The notes beneath the pieces were generated by a model. That model saw only the letters and a program-made list of their open reading frames with translations, made no database searches and was not told the origin of the DNA. Below are positions 15,001 to 24,800 of a DNA stretch of 46,836 nt, in pieces; positions within the stretch are counted from its first letter, which is position 1; each line of letters starts with the position of its first letter. Source of the stretch: a virus; IMG/VR virus record IMGVR_UViG_3300030331_005947, positions 1 through 46,836 of that record. One strand, 5' to 3'. The translations under genes were made by a program, and so were the position numbers.

Positions 15001-17717
15001 GCGCTATGGCCACTTCATATGGTCTTGGTGGCGACGGCTCGGGTGTCACACTTCGGCCTGGAGAAGAACCACTTAAAAAAGATCAATTAGATCAAAAAGT
15101 GGCAAGCAATGCAAAGATAGCGAGTTCTGTACAAGCGGCCTTATTAAGTCTTTTAAGCGTCAATGTATCTCAAGTAAATCAAGAGGAAGAGACCGTGACT
15201 CTCGGTACAAGTGTAAATGATGATTTAATACAACTAAAGTATGATTTTCCAAATGAAAAAATTACGCTCGGTATAACCAACGAAATAACGGGTCAAAAAA
15301 TAGAAAATGCAACAGGTTTAACTAATATAAACTATCAAACGATAAGAGATATCGTACAAGCAAACTCCACCAATACCAGTAATGTGGTCGATAATGCCGT
15401 GTTTAATCAACTTGATTTAGATTTTTATGGTAATTTGAATGCACAAATTATCAAAGAACATGCAGAATTCGTATCTGCACAGGATCTTTTTACCACTGCG
15501 AGGTTTGATCAATTAAAACTAAATAGAAAAAACCTCTGTGAACAATCAATTTTTATTATTCAAGATATTATTGAGGACGCAAAGAACAACATCGAAGCTA
15601 TTGAGTGTAAATATGGTCTTGGTGCCACTCCGACTGCGAGAGAATTAGGTCAAATATATGCCGCCATAGTAGCGTATATTAGAGTTATAACTGCTAACGA
15701 GATGTTAAAAAGCATTTTTGTTTTTGCTTCTTTTAGCATTGATGCGCTGCTGCCGTCACCAGAAGAACAGGACGCATCTTTTTATTTTCAGTATATTGTT
15801 CAACAAGTTACAGCAAGAATAATGACCAGTACTGAGGGGCAGTTCCTCTTTAATCTTGAAAATTATATGGTACTGGTTTATTCTGCGATTGAAAATATAG
15901 AAACGGTTGCAGCACAGCAAGTTTATGAAGCAATAATTGGAAAATCAATTGCAAAAATTCAATCTAAATTTAAACAAAGACTAGAGAACGCGGGGTATGA
16001 CACAGCCATCGGCGCGCTTGAACAGGAATATACTGAAGACATTCCTTATAAGCAAGTTTACTCAAATTTAGATTCTTTTATAGGCAATGGCTATTTTGAT
16101 CACGATCCAGATCTCCCGGTTAAATTTAACTCAAAAGAATTATTTGTTGATATAACGGCAGAATCCAATACTGTAGTAACTCCAAATTTCACTAGATATC
16201 ATAATTTTAATAGTTCTAGACTTAAAAATGGTGGATTTTTTGTTGAATATGGTGTTGATTTTAGAAGAATGTACAAAGGAGATACAAACGCTGTCTATAC
16301 AGAAGAATTACACCAATTAATACTAGATGAATTAAATAAAACCGAACTGGCTCTTTTTGGAGAAGATGGCGAACCATCGACCTACTACCCCTCTAGCGCT
16401 CCAAATAGCGATTATATGCCAGACGGCTGGCTTCTTCCACCGCGAGTGAAAACCATTTCAGACTACGGTACACAATTGGGTGTCTATAATTTAGCTGATG
16501 TATACACCTATAACATTAAATTTGGCTCTTTAAAATTTTTATTTGGCACCAAAGCAGTAGGACCAGAAAACGAACTAAAAGCGGCATTTCAAGTGAAAAA
16601 TACTTTTACTGAATTTACTAGTGATCAAATAAGCAATTTAGCGGCACAAGAGGGGACAAGTGGCGTTATAGGCTTTAATTTTGATAAAATGTTTGATGCT
16701 TTAGAAGAATTGAGAACTTTTCTTGAAACTAATTTAGATACAACTGGCGATACGTATACCCAATTAAAGAACGTGACTGGTCCGCAAGGTATTTTCAGCA
16801 AAAACGTATTCTTTAATAGACTGCACCAGTACGCTGCTTACAACTTACTTCTAAGAGTCGACGGCAACCCTCAATTACAAGCGCTGCATGAGGATTTTAA
16901 AAACAAATATGCATTTACTCCTGTAAGTTCTGAAGGGTTATCTGTCCTTGACGTCGCCGCAGGCATCAACGCCCCGGTCGTAAAGTCTATGGTTTTTGAT
17001 AAAAACTATTTTATTAGATCTGAAGGGATTTTATATTTTAAACTTCCATTATTATATTTTAGAAGACGCCCGGGCGATGCATCGCCAAGCACAATCGGTG
17101 GCATAAGCACTACTGATTCACCTGATTTTTCAATTACATCTAATTTGAGGGAGGCTTACAACGCAAGTAGGTTCGAAGGTCTGACCATTAATACTATAAC
17201 AAAAGAATTAAGAAATATTGTTTATAAAGATCAAAACTTTAAAACGCTTATAAACAATATTCAATATAAAAATATTTTATCTTTTGTAACGATTTTAGTA
17301 ACTGAACTAGTTCAAAGAGATTATCCTTTACTTAATAGTGCTTTTGATACAACTTTACTAAACTTAAGATCAAATATTGATCAATTAGTAAATATAGCAA
17401 ATAGGAATAACGATCCAGATTTTTATCAAAAATTTCCTGCAAATGGGCTTCAAGACCCAAATCAACAGTTTAATTTAGATTTAGTTTCATTATTCTTGAA
17501 TGCACTCTTAAAGGGTTTGGCAAACACTGTTGATCCAACTTGGGTAACGCCATGGCTTTTTCCTGGACCATTAACACCAATTGGAGTTATAGCAAAGATT
17601 TTAGACGGAGGGTCAAGCGGTGGTACCGGGAACGAGACAAGCCAGCTTAGTGAAAAAATAAACCAACAACAGGTTAAGAATGCAATTCAAAATGACTTAG
17701 AATGTAATGATGATTAA
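12078..17717 (+). CDS. Very large virion structural protein, probably baseplate
   Basis: A 1879-residue protein without a domain I can name. It is mostly helical and acidic. One strongly hydrophobic stretch (residues 581-604, FLCAVIFAAVPAALALLTLF) could be a buried or membrane-seeking helix, and another long helical region follows (KKQLVDLLIEVIQQVIVELM). Near the C-terminus is VDPTWVTPWLFPGPLTPIG, then a Gly/Ser linker. There is no signal peptide. AAGGAA precedes ATG 12078 by five bases. Its place between the spike gene and gp25 makes a hub or wedge component likely, or a protein carried in the tail and released on infection, which would suit the hydrophobic helix. Those roles are inferred. 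Its frame is intact throughout and the AT-rich codon use matches its neighbours. Confidence 0.7.
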   Translation: MAKISRWYTEDQVIELNLQEMLEVIEKAALASPGVLDTVPERYTTENPDFKNDEYYHINMSFPIKFSDVTISFLNDDGKFNPDKFQSSNFINALKEKTAEFYIKNAIPKNVREYIFSALNKSDDTTSSEEEKAIEVYNTIADNAFVTEKFFIDTGDKKKGSLIYFQCLILLTEQNIEDMADIANVANDETQSPNIEPESDVNEQWQLGPLNFFEHIGYYYNNISPSGDISYDHFRSVEKCLSICNKLNVKNRGSSGKYIVDFSFLKAEIRDLYSKIAQMLPFASLEEGLVDADGKAILLQDIEITYYFKYTYDPDTFESTTVALKPNGPCFDLLINEKAASKYAFPNESLEVAYINSFTGFMDQTYSDNALHLWANIDRVDSYFKKTEEADFDLDYFIKEFIFRYKERPEVKESVKVYNDGKANYKTKDAVEQERTGVTNTQKAEVFKKVREKTIQTSDQAFINIIKSAKTKWTVKDIYDQILNVVPLTELITTAAECMLKHINVNPARKVCQTVIKALKIEEIDRILEYINTSSSEQAGRLKDYLLDQGFDITPGFTSKKQEIKIALRQLSDQAITDDDFLCAVIFAAVPAALALLTLFGSSDELAGIDKKILEETDKFIKKELINPASEILNRVEKGLKNHKFLSFTEDWKKQLVDLLIEVIQQVIVELMSYLIREIAYLCDGSSKSDFANMVDTASDDFSNLDFLSDTITPFDFTPQDIVTDDGVYDEIKDLLDGYGGEDEITSDLIEDFIAAIFDLLTISEICSIVGEDGSDFNYNIIINKIWTGLLSLEKFKTIKQTLRTKNNLTLLFSIFANKIDASVCLEKLEKLENTKKVLSEICLNTSNSALVRDLQDKASDSAIESLLNQEDSIFDDLISAIHDLKNPEKAAGSPVVFCGPEAERAGATPLIPSMQHSSITYLDQQFLKTSLSGSVALFESNLNSFKSIMMNLEGISDPSDILNKINNASGNVVGAMATSYGLGGDGSGVTLRPGEEPLKKDQLDQKVASNAKIASSVQAALLSLLSVNVSQVNQEEETVTLGTSVNDDLIQLKYDFPNEKITLGITNEITGQKIENATGLTNINYQTIRDIVQANSTNTSNVVDNAVFNQLDLDFYGNLNAQIIKEHAEFVSAQDLFTTARFDQLKLNRKNLCEQSIFIIQDIIEDAKNNIEAIECKYGLGATPTARELGQIYAAIVAYIRVITANEMLKSIFVFASFSIDALLPSPEEQDASFYFQYIVQQVTARIMTSTEGQFLFNLENYMVLVYSAIENIETVAAQQVYEAIIGKSIAKIQSKFKQRLENAGYDTAIGALEQEYTEDIPYKQVYSNLDSFIGNGYFDHDPDLPVKFNSKELFVDITAESNTVVTPNFTRYHNFNSSRLKNGGFFVEYGVDFRRMYKGDTNAVYTEELHQLILDELNKTELALFGEDGEPSTYYPSSAPNSDYMPDGWLLPPRVKTISDYGTQLGVYNLADVYTYNIKFGSLKFLFGTKAVGPENELKAAFQVKNTFTEFTSDQISNLAAQEGTSGVIGFNFDKMFDALEELRTFLETNLDTTGDTYTQLKNVTGPQGIFSKNVFFNRLHQYAAYNLLLRVDGNPQLQALHEDFKNKYAFTPVSSEGLSVLDVAAGINAPVVKSMVFDKNYFIRSEGILYFKLPLLYFRRRPGDASPSTIGGISTTDSPDFSITSNLREAYNASRFEGLTINTITKELRNIVYKDQNFKTLINNIQYKNILSFVTILVTELVQRDYPLLNSAFDTTLLNLRSNIDQLVNIANRNNDPDFYQKFPANGLQDPNQQFNLDLVSLFLNALLKGLANTVDPTWVTPWLFPGPLTPIGVIAKILDGGSSGGTGNETSQLSEKINQQQVKNAIQNDLECNDD

Positions 17718-17772
17718 AATGAAGATGGTTAGTAATTTTCAATAAAACTATTTATAAAAAAGGAGCATTATA

Positions 17773-18171
17773 ATGCCGGTTGGATTTGACGCAGCTTTGC
17801 CTTTGGAAAAAGATGATAATGATGGGTTTTACGGTTTAACCAAAACAATAAAAGAAAATACCCGACAAAAGATTAAAATGTTAATGCTGACTAGCCCCGG
17901 GGAAAGAATAATGATACCTGATTACGGAGTTGGGCTCAAGAAGTTTTTATTTGAAAACACTCCAGAATTTGATATTTTTTCTAGAATTAAAGAGCAAGTT
18001 ACAACCTATTTACCTGAGATAAGCATTATTTCACTGCAAATAGGGAAAGCAGATGATAAATTAATTGCCAAAGTGGGACAAAAAAACACTTTATCGGTGT
18101 ATTTTTCATATCTAATAAATGGCATTAACCTGAAAGATACTTTGAAAGTTGTTGAAACTATTGATGCGTAA
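17773..18171 (+). CDS. 25: Baseplate wedge protein, gp25-like (GPW/gp25 family)
   Basis: A 132-residue protein, the same length as T4 gp25. It shows the family pattern: a disordered start, KTIKENTRQKIKMLMLTSPG, then GERIMIPDYGVGLKKFLFE, the hallmark block with the conserved Glu-Arg and PDYG, followed by a helix (FSRIKEQVTTYLPE) and a beta sheet. In the virion gp25 belongs to the inner baseplate ring, where it contacts gp6 and gp53 and helps nucleate sheath assembly; the old lysozyme label for the family is not supported. The upstream gap of 55 bases is the largest in the window and includes AGGAG seven bases before ATG 17773. gp6 follows 11 bases downstream. Confidence 0.93.
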   Translation: MPVGFDAALPLEKDDNDGFYGLTKTIKENTRQKIKMLMLTSPGERIMIPDYGVGLKKFLFENTPEFDIFSRIKEQVTTYLPEISIISLQIGKADDKLIAKVGQKNTLSVYFSYLINGINLKDTLKVVETIDA

Positions 18172-18182
18172 GGGAAAAATAT

Positions 18183-19979
18183 ATGTCTGAAAGAAAACCA
18201 GCGATAAATTATACCAGTAGAGATTTTGTAACAATAAAAAGAGACCTAGTTGATCATGCTAGAAGATATTATCCAGACACATTTAAAGATTTTACTGTAA
18301 ACTCTTTCGGATCTTTAATGTTAGATACGGTTTCTTACGTGGGTGATTTGCTTTCATTTTATTTAGATTATCAAGTGAATGAAAGTTTTTTATCAACTGC
18401 AACAGAGTATGACAATGTTTTAAAAATCTCCAGACAATTGGGACTCAAGCCAGATTTATCTCCTGCATCTTTTGGAATGTTAACTTTTTTCATATTGATT
18501 CCAGCCAATAACTCGGGCGCCCCCGATTATGATTATGCCCCAATATTAAAGTCTAACAGCCAATTTAGAAGTACCTCTGGTAAAACTTTCACTCTTTTAG
18601 AGGATGTAAATTTTAAAGATACACAAAACAATGAAATCGTAGTTGGTCGAGTTGATAATACAACCGGTGTCCCAATATCATTTGCCGTGCGAGCAAGAGG
18701 ACAAGCTATATCTGGAGAATTAGCAGTGCTACAAGCAAATGTTGAAGATTATGTTAAGTTTAGAAGAATTGAGGTGCCGGGAGATAATATAACAGAAATA
18801 GTGTCAGTTATAGATTCTGATGGAAATCCTTATTTTGAAGTTGATTATTTATCTCAAAACACGATATATGTGCCGGTAATAAACTCTGGTGAAAATAGTT
18901 CAACAGTGCCAAATATACTAAAGCCTTTAGCAGTACCAAGAAGATACACAGTCCAAAAAGAAAGAGGCAGCGTTTTTCTTCAATTTGGATTTGGTAAAAA
19001 TGAAAATGTTGAAGAGGTGTTAGATCCGAGTAACATTCTTACGAGAACTCACGGAAAAAATTATATATCTGATGATTCTTTTGACCCAGCCTCATTAATA
19101 AAAACAGATACGCTAGGAATATCCCCAACAAATACCAGCTTGACCATAATATACAGAATAAATGATTCGGCTGCAACAAATACTGGAATTGGCACGATTA
19201 CTAATGTAGTGGAGCCTATCTTTTCTTTTCAAAGTGAAGAATCTTTGAACTCTACCTCTACACTTTCTGTTACAGATAGTCTAGAAGTTATAAACGAAGA
19301 AGCTTTTGTTGGTGGAGATCCATTTCCAACATCAGATGAACTTAAAGAAAGAGCATATGGTGTGTATGGAATGCAAAATAGAATTGTTACCAAAGAGGAT
19401 TTTATGACTGCGGCTTACAACATGCCGCCAAGTTTTGGTTCGATAAAAAAAGTTAATGTTTATCAGGACTCTGATAGCTTTAATCAAAGAAACATAAACC
19501 TTTATGTTTTATCAAAAGATAATTTAGGTAATTTAATAAAATCAAACAATACTATAAAGACAAACTTAAAAACATATTTAAATCGTTTTAAAATGATAAA
19601 CGACACAATTGATATTTTAGATGCAAATATAATAAATTTGAGGATAAACTATAGAGTTACAGGATTTCCTGATACTGGTGGCTACGCAGTGTTAGATTCT
19701 TCAAAAGAGAGCTTGGCGAATTTCTTTCAAACCAGGAAAAACTTTGAAATCGGAGAGCCATTTAGCATAACAGACGTCTTCTCTGTTTTAAAAAATTCTC
19801 CACTTGTTTTGGACGTAATAGACGTAGATGTTTCCCTTGTAACGGGTGTTGATTACTCAGACAGTAATTTTTCTGTTGAATTAAATAAAACCAAAGATGG
19901 AAGAAAAATAAATTGCCCACCAGATTCCATATTTGAAATTAAATTTCCAAATACAGACATTATAGGGACAATTCAATAA
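18183..19979 (+). CDS. 6: Baseplate wedge protein, gp6-like (baseplate J family)
   Basis: A 598-residue protein matching the gp6/baseplate J type. N-terminal signature: INYTSRDFVTIKRDLVDHAR, then YPDTFKDFTVNSFGSLMLD and YVGDLLSFYLDYQVNESFLS with a following ATEYDNVLKISRQLGLKP. The central region is beta-rich, and the conserved C-terminal part has LKERAYGVYGMQNRIVTKED followed by a block describing inter-subunit contacts (FGSIKKVNVYQDSD, INLYVLSKD). T4 gp6 is 660 residues. Gp6 dimers form the continuous ring of the baseplate that opens on contraction. AAGGGAA lies just before ATG 18183. The stop overlaps the next start by one base (TAATG). Confidence 0.92.
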   Translation: MSERKPAINYTSRDFVTIKRDLVDHARRYYPDTFKDFTVNSFGSLMLDTVSYVGDLLSFYLDYQVNESFLSTATEYDNVLKISRQLGLKPDLSPASFGMLTFFILIPANNSGAPDYDYAPILKSNSQFRSTSGKTFTLLEDVNFKDTQNNEIVVGRVDNTTGVPISFAVRARGQAISGELAVLQANVEDYVKFRRIEVPGDNITEIVSVIDSDGNPYFEVDYLSQNTIYVPVINSGENSSTVPNILKPLAVPRRYTVQKERGSVFLQFGFGKNENVEEVLDPSNILTRTHGKNYISDDSFDPASLIKTDTLGISPTNTSLTIIYRINDSAATNTGIGTITNVVEPIFSFQSEESLNSTSTLSVTDSLEVINEEAFVGGDPFPTSDELKERAYGVYGMQNRIVTKEDFMTAAYNMPPSFGSIKKVNVYQDSDSFNQRNINLYVLSKDNLGNLIKSNNTIKTNLKTYLNRFKMINDTIDILDANIINLRINYRVTGFPDTGGYAVLDSSKESLANFFQTRKNFEIGEPFSITDVFSVLKNSPLVLDVIDVDVSLVTGVDYSDSNFSVELNKTKDGRKINCPPDSIFEIKFPNTDIIGTIQ

Positions 19980-21847
19980 TGGCGATAAAAAGATATTATG
20001 CTACAAAAGATAATACGATAACAAATGCTTTCAAATCAAACTTAACTATCCGCGGCGTAAGCGGAAATATGGGACAGTCTGATATTCTTGAAGTTTTTAG
20101 TATATATGGACAGGTAAGTTCAAGTACCGAGGGGTTCTCTTCTGAGCTATCAAGAGTTTTAATAGAATTTGATATTAATACTATAAACGCAGATAGAACA
20201 AGCAATTTAATTCCAGCGTCTGGTAGCGTTAACTTCTTTTTAAAAATGTATGATGCGGAACACACCCAAACTACTCCAAAAAATTACGAACTAGTGGTTC
20301 AAGCAATTTCACAATCTTGGGATGAGGGCCTCGGCTTAGACATGGAGGAATATAGAGATTTAGATGCATCAAACTATATTTCTGCCTCTAGTGGTGTTCC
20401 CTGGGCAGAGAATTCTGGTAGAGCCACTGCTTTAATTGAAACAGTTGCAAAGGAATTGCTTACTGCAGGTACGTTTAGATTAACAGACGCAGACGGCACC
20501 TCAACAACATATGGGTTTACGGCAGGTGTAAACGTATCAGCAAACACTACAGCTTATACCCCTGGTACTACTGTTAACATTGGTATTGACGGCATGGCCG
20601 GCGGCGATGCTGGAGCTACTGCAGATCAAATTATTGCGCGCATTAATGCCGGTACGAATATCGGTTTTGCCGCATCAAAAACAGGTAATAATGTTCTTGT
20701 AACTCAGAATACTGCTGGTACCGTAGGCAACAAAACGAACGCACAGGATTCAGGCATGGGTTCTTTTGTCGTTAATAATTTTACAGGTGGCGCCAATGTT
20801 GAAGGTGGTAGTTATGTTGAAAACAACGAATACATTTTTACACAATCATTCGATACAGGGTTTGAAGACCTAGAAGTGGATGTAAGTTCCCTAGTAGAAG
20901 ATTGGATCAAAGGGCCGGATAATAGTGGCTTAAGTAACTTTGGATTTGGCGTACGATTAACGGGATCAGATGAGGCTGAAGAAGATTCCTACTACACTAA
21001 AATGTTTTTCGCTCGTGGTTCACAGTTTTTCCATAAGCGTCCAATTATCGAAGCGCGCTGGGATGATAGTAAAAAAGACAATAGAGGTGATTTTTTCTTA
21101 AGCTCTTCTCTTGTTTCAGCAGCAGATAATCTGATGAGATTATATCTTTATAATGTAGTCAGAGGTGAGTTAAAAGATATTCCAGGCCTCGGTACTACCG
21201 GTGGCAAAAAAGTATTAAATGTAAACATATATAGCGGTACAACTGGTCCGCTTGGGTCTAAGCTTAAATTACCTGTTGGTGGCGATGTTAAAGCCAATGG
21301 ACACACAAACATTACCGCATCTCGTATCGAGACTGGTATTTACTCTTGTTCTTTTGCGTATGCTTCATCATCTATTACATCAATTTTTGATGTTTGGAGT
21401 AGTGGAAACATTGAGTATCACACCGGCTCAAAAGTTAGTGTGCAAACTTTTAATAGTGAAAATTATAATTTTGATCAGAGATATGTTTCTAAAGTCACAA
21501 ATTTACGTTCAGTTTATGGTAGAGGTGAAAAGGTAAGATTTAGACTTTATACTCGTCAAAAAGATTGGTCCCCAACTATTTATACAGTAGCGAATAACAA
21601 CATAGAAACTAGCATAATTGATAATGCTTATTATCGCTTTACAAGATTAAGTGATGATCTAGAGGTTATTCCTTTTGGGACTGGTTCCCTAAACCACACT
21701 CGATTATCTTATGATGCGAGTGGTAGCTACTTTGATTTAGAAATGGCCTTGTTTGATTCCGATACGGTTTATGAATTGAGCTTTGCTTATTTAATCAATG
21801 GAAGTTATGTTGAGCAACCAGAAAGGTTTAGGTTTAGAGTAGAGTAA
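19979..21847 (+). CDS. Virion structural protein with split DNRLRE-like domain
   Basis: A 622-residue beta-rich protein. Residues ~5-148 and ~275-345 together resemble a DNRLRE-type jelly roll: an N-terminal ATKDNTITNAF, RVLIEFDINTI, SVNFFLKMYDAEH, ISQSWDEGLGLD, and, after an interruption, DLEVDVSSLVEDWIKGPD followed by SNFGFGVRLTG. The interruption (residues 149-268) is a separate Thr/Gly/Asn-rich module also found twice in the next gene. The C-terminal third has several beta segments (TGIYSCSFAYASSSI, FRLYTRQKDWSPTIY) likely to be Ig-like. Position after gp6 suggests an outer wedge or fibre-attachment part. The start overlaps the gp6 stop by one base. Domain assignment is by pattern only. 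Confidence 0.72.
   Translation: MAIKRYYATKDNTITNAFKSNLTIRGVSGNMGQSDILEVFSIYGQVSSSTEGFSSELSRVLIEFDINTINADRTSNLIPASGSVNFFLKMYDAEHTQTTPKNYELVVQAISQSWDEGLGLDMEEYRDLDASNYISASSGVPWAENSGRATALIETVAKELLTAGTFRLTDADGTSTTYGFTAGVNVSANTTAYTPGTTVNIGIDGMAGGDAGATADQIIARINAGTNIGFAASKTGNNVLVTQNTAGTVGNKTNAQDSGMGSFVVNNFTGGANVEGGSYVENNEYIFTQSFDTGFEDLEVDVSSLVEDWIKGPDNSGLSNFGFGVRLTGSDEAEEDSYYTKMFFARGSQFFHKRPIIEARWDDSKKDNRGDFFLSSSLVSAADNLMRLYLYNVVRGELKDIPGLGTTGGKKVLNVNIYSGTTGPLGSKLKLPVGGDVKANGHTNITASRIETGIYSCSFAYASSSITSIFDVWSSGNIEYHTGSKVSVQTFNSENYNFDQRYVSKVTNLRSVYGRGEKVRFRLYTRQKDWSPTIYTVANNNIETSIIDNAYYRFTRLSDDLEVIPFGTGSLNHTRLSYDASGSYFDLEMALFDSDTVYELSFAYLINGSYVEQPERFRFRVE
20423..20782 (+). repeat. Inserted beta module, divergent copy (protein residues 149-268)
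   Basis: About 120 codons that align with the two modules in the following gene: all begin Ala-Thr-Ala, share a strand of the form FRLTDADGTSTTYGF (IITDTVGLTKTYKF in the others), a run of small residues, an ADQIIARINAG-type helix, a VLVTQNTAGTVGNKT strand-turn and a closing NNF/TNF/TDF. It interrupts the surrounding DNRLRE-like domain. Confidence 0.6.
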
Positions 21848-21848
21848 T

Positions 21849-24800
21849 ATGTCCTTAAAAGATTTATTTAAAGAAAAAAATTATAAATACCTATCAAACA
21901 CTTCTTTAAACTCTTTAACCTCAAGTGGTGTTGAATCAGCTGATTACGCTAGAGAATTTATTAAAGAGGAGACCAGATTTGTACCACTCGTAGATTACTC
22001 TAAACCTGCAAATTTTGCACGTTTTGGATCTGCAGAAAAGTATTATTATGACTCCATAACAAGAATTTACAATACATATCCATACGACGGTTCTAAAAAA
22101 GAAAAAATTCTTTGGGAACTTTCCTCTTCAGGTCTAGACTTATATCTTTTTGACAACGGATATCCTAGAACAACTGGCTTTGCTGTGCTTTCTACAACTA
22201 GCCCCAATGCAACGGATACATCCACAAATTATAGTGTCTGGGGATCTTACGGCGCTGCAGGTACAGCCAGTTATGAGTTTATTTCTTTCAATGGCGGACC
22301 TCATGCTGGTGTCGGCTCCTTTCCTCATATAGACCCGGATACAGGAGAAGCACACTATAGAGAAGACGCTAATTTATATGACTTATCAAAAAATAGAGAG
22401 TGTAACTTAAAAATAGGCGGAAACGATGGCAATACCGTAGAGTTTTGGCTTAAAAAAGACGCTTTTAATGCCGCGGCAACACAGACCGAGGTTTTGTTTG
22501 ATATCTTTACTACAAGTTCAATATCTTCAAGTTTAGATTATGGTCGCTTGACTGTTGAGATGTCTGGTACTTCAACTGGTTCGCCATTTTTTGTAACTTA
22601 TATGTCTGGTACCAACGGAATATCAAAAGAACAGATTGGCAACTCTTTAACCCCTGCATCTATTACAGATGGCAACTGGCACCACTATTCATTGAGATTT
22701 AGAAATGAAGGTTCAAATACTTCAGTAGATCTTTTTGTAGACGGTCAGTTTAATGATAATATCAAAACAGGCACAACGGTTGACTATGTAAGTGGTACAA
22801 TTGTTGGTACAATTGGAGCGTTAGCCACACACCCATCTGGAACTCACGCCGGCGCTCCGCAGGCTGCAAAAGGATGGGGTAAATTATCAGGTTCCATAGA
22901 TGAATTTAGATTTTGGAAAATCTGGAGAAACTCTAAACAGATACAAACCAGATGGTTTGATCAAGTTGGTGGTGGAACAAATACGGATGATGCAAATACA
23001 GATTTAGGTTTATATTATAAATTTAACGAGGGTATTACACTAACAGCATCAACAGATTCAAAAGTTTTAGATTATTCTGGTAGAGTAAGCAATGGTACTT
23101 GGACAGGATATTCATCAACACATTCTAGGGATACTGGCTCTGCTATTGATAGTTCTAATTTAACCTCTTACAGCGGTAAAGAGTTTAAAGATCCAATAAT
23201 TTATTCTTTTCACCCTGATGTAGTTTCATACTTAGATAAAAATAGAAAGCGCGGCCGCTCTTATGATTATAAGAACCCATCTACAATATACTACTCACTT
23301 CCAAGTTGGATATTAGAACAACATGATACAAGAGATTTAGATGGCGATGGTATAATAAACAATTCAATATTAAACTTAACCCAAATTATGAGCAGCTATT
23401 TTGATAATGCTGCAAATATGATGGATTCAATGCCTTCTTTAGCACAAAATGATTATTTTAGCGGTTCTCAAAAACCAGTTCCTTTTATGGGAAGAATATT
23501 AGAATCAAAGGGTTTTGCTGCTCCTGAACTTTTCAACGCTATTGAAGCGCTAGAAAAATTTGAAAATAGAGATACCAACTCTTTATACACAGAGAAAATA
23601 TCAGATATTAAAAACATAATATACAAAAACATTTATAACAATTTAACTCTTATTAATAAATCAAAAGGAACGGAAAAATCTTTTAGAAACCTTATTAGAT
23701 GTTTTGGTGTTGATGATAGTGTTTATAAATTAAATATTTATTCCAATAATGTTGATTATGTTTTAGAAAATAACGCTAGATCTGTCTCAGAGCGCCATAG
23801 AATGATTAATTTTAATCTGCGTAAAAACTTAGGGTCAACCGTATATCAATACTCTAGCAGTTTAAATCCAAATTCAACGACAACGTTCCTATCAGCAAGT
23901 AATAATCTTAATCCTGATACTTCTCAAGAAGCTGGTATACCTTTTAGCATTGAATCAAACATTGTCTTTCCCAATAGAGTTCGACAAGGAGAATTCCATA
24001 CTTTAAGAAATGGAGATAAAGTAGTAAGAAATAATTATCCATTAATGCTTACTTCAAGTTTGTTTGGTATGCATACAGCTATTATGTCTGTACCGGGAGT
24101 TACACAGTGGGCCGCTAACGATTATGCTAACTTTATCGCACAAGCACGAAAACCAAATAAGTTTTCAGATAAAGCAAAATTTGTTTTAACTGGTACAGCA
24201 GGTGGTTTTGCACATCCAGCGTTAGAGTCGCCGCTAATAAATGATGTATATAACGATTCTGCGTTTAGTTTCTTGGTTAGCTTATATCCAGAAAAAATAG
24301 AAAATACCGACGAAGTGTCTGGTACTCTCGGAGGACTAACAGACTATACATTAGAATTTACTGGTATAAGAAGAGTTTTAGATGTCTCTCTAGAGGAATT
24401 TACAGTAACCAGAACAATACCTGCAGCCAATGCAGTTAAGATATTAGCATCGCCTAAAAGAGTATTTGTCGGTTCACACAGAACAAACTTTACAGGGTCT
24501 CTGATAGACAAATCAGATGTAAAAATAAACACTATTCGAGCGTGGCAAAACAGATTAACAATAGATGACTTGAGGCTTCATGCTTCTGATCCAAATAACT
24601 ATAGCATTAAAGATCCTCAAGAGAATGCGTTCTTGTTTAACACAAGCATTAATAATGTTTATGTGCCAAATAAAGAAACATTATTACTTCATTGGAATTT
24701 TGATAACGTTACAGGGTCAAGTGCCGCCGGCGGTTTTGTTGTAGAAGATTTAACTTCCGGGTCCTTAAATCAAATACCCAGATATGGATTTTTATCAAAT

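Noticed and set aside
17749-17760. TATTTATAAAAA before gp25, similar to a T4 late promoter (TATAAATA) on either strand
   Set aside because: On the + strand it has a mismatch and touches the ribosome binding site, so a transcript would start after that site. The exact TATAAATA is on the - strand, where there are no genes.
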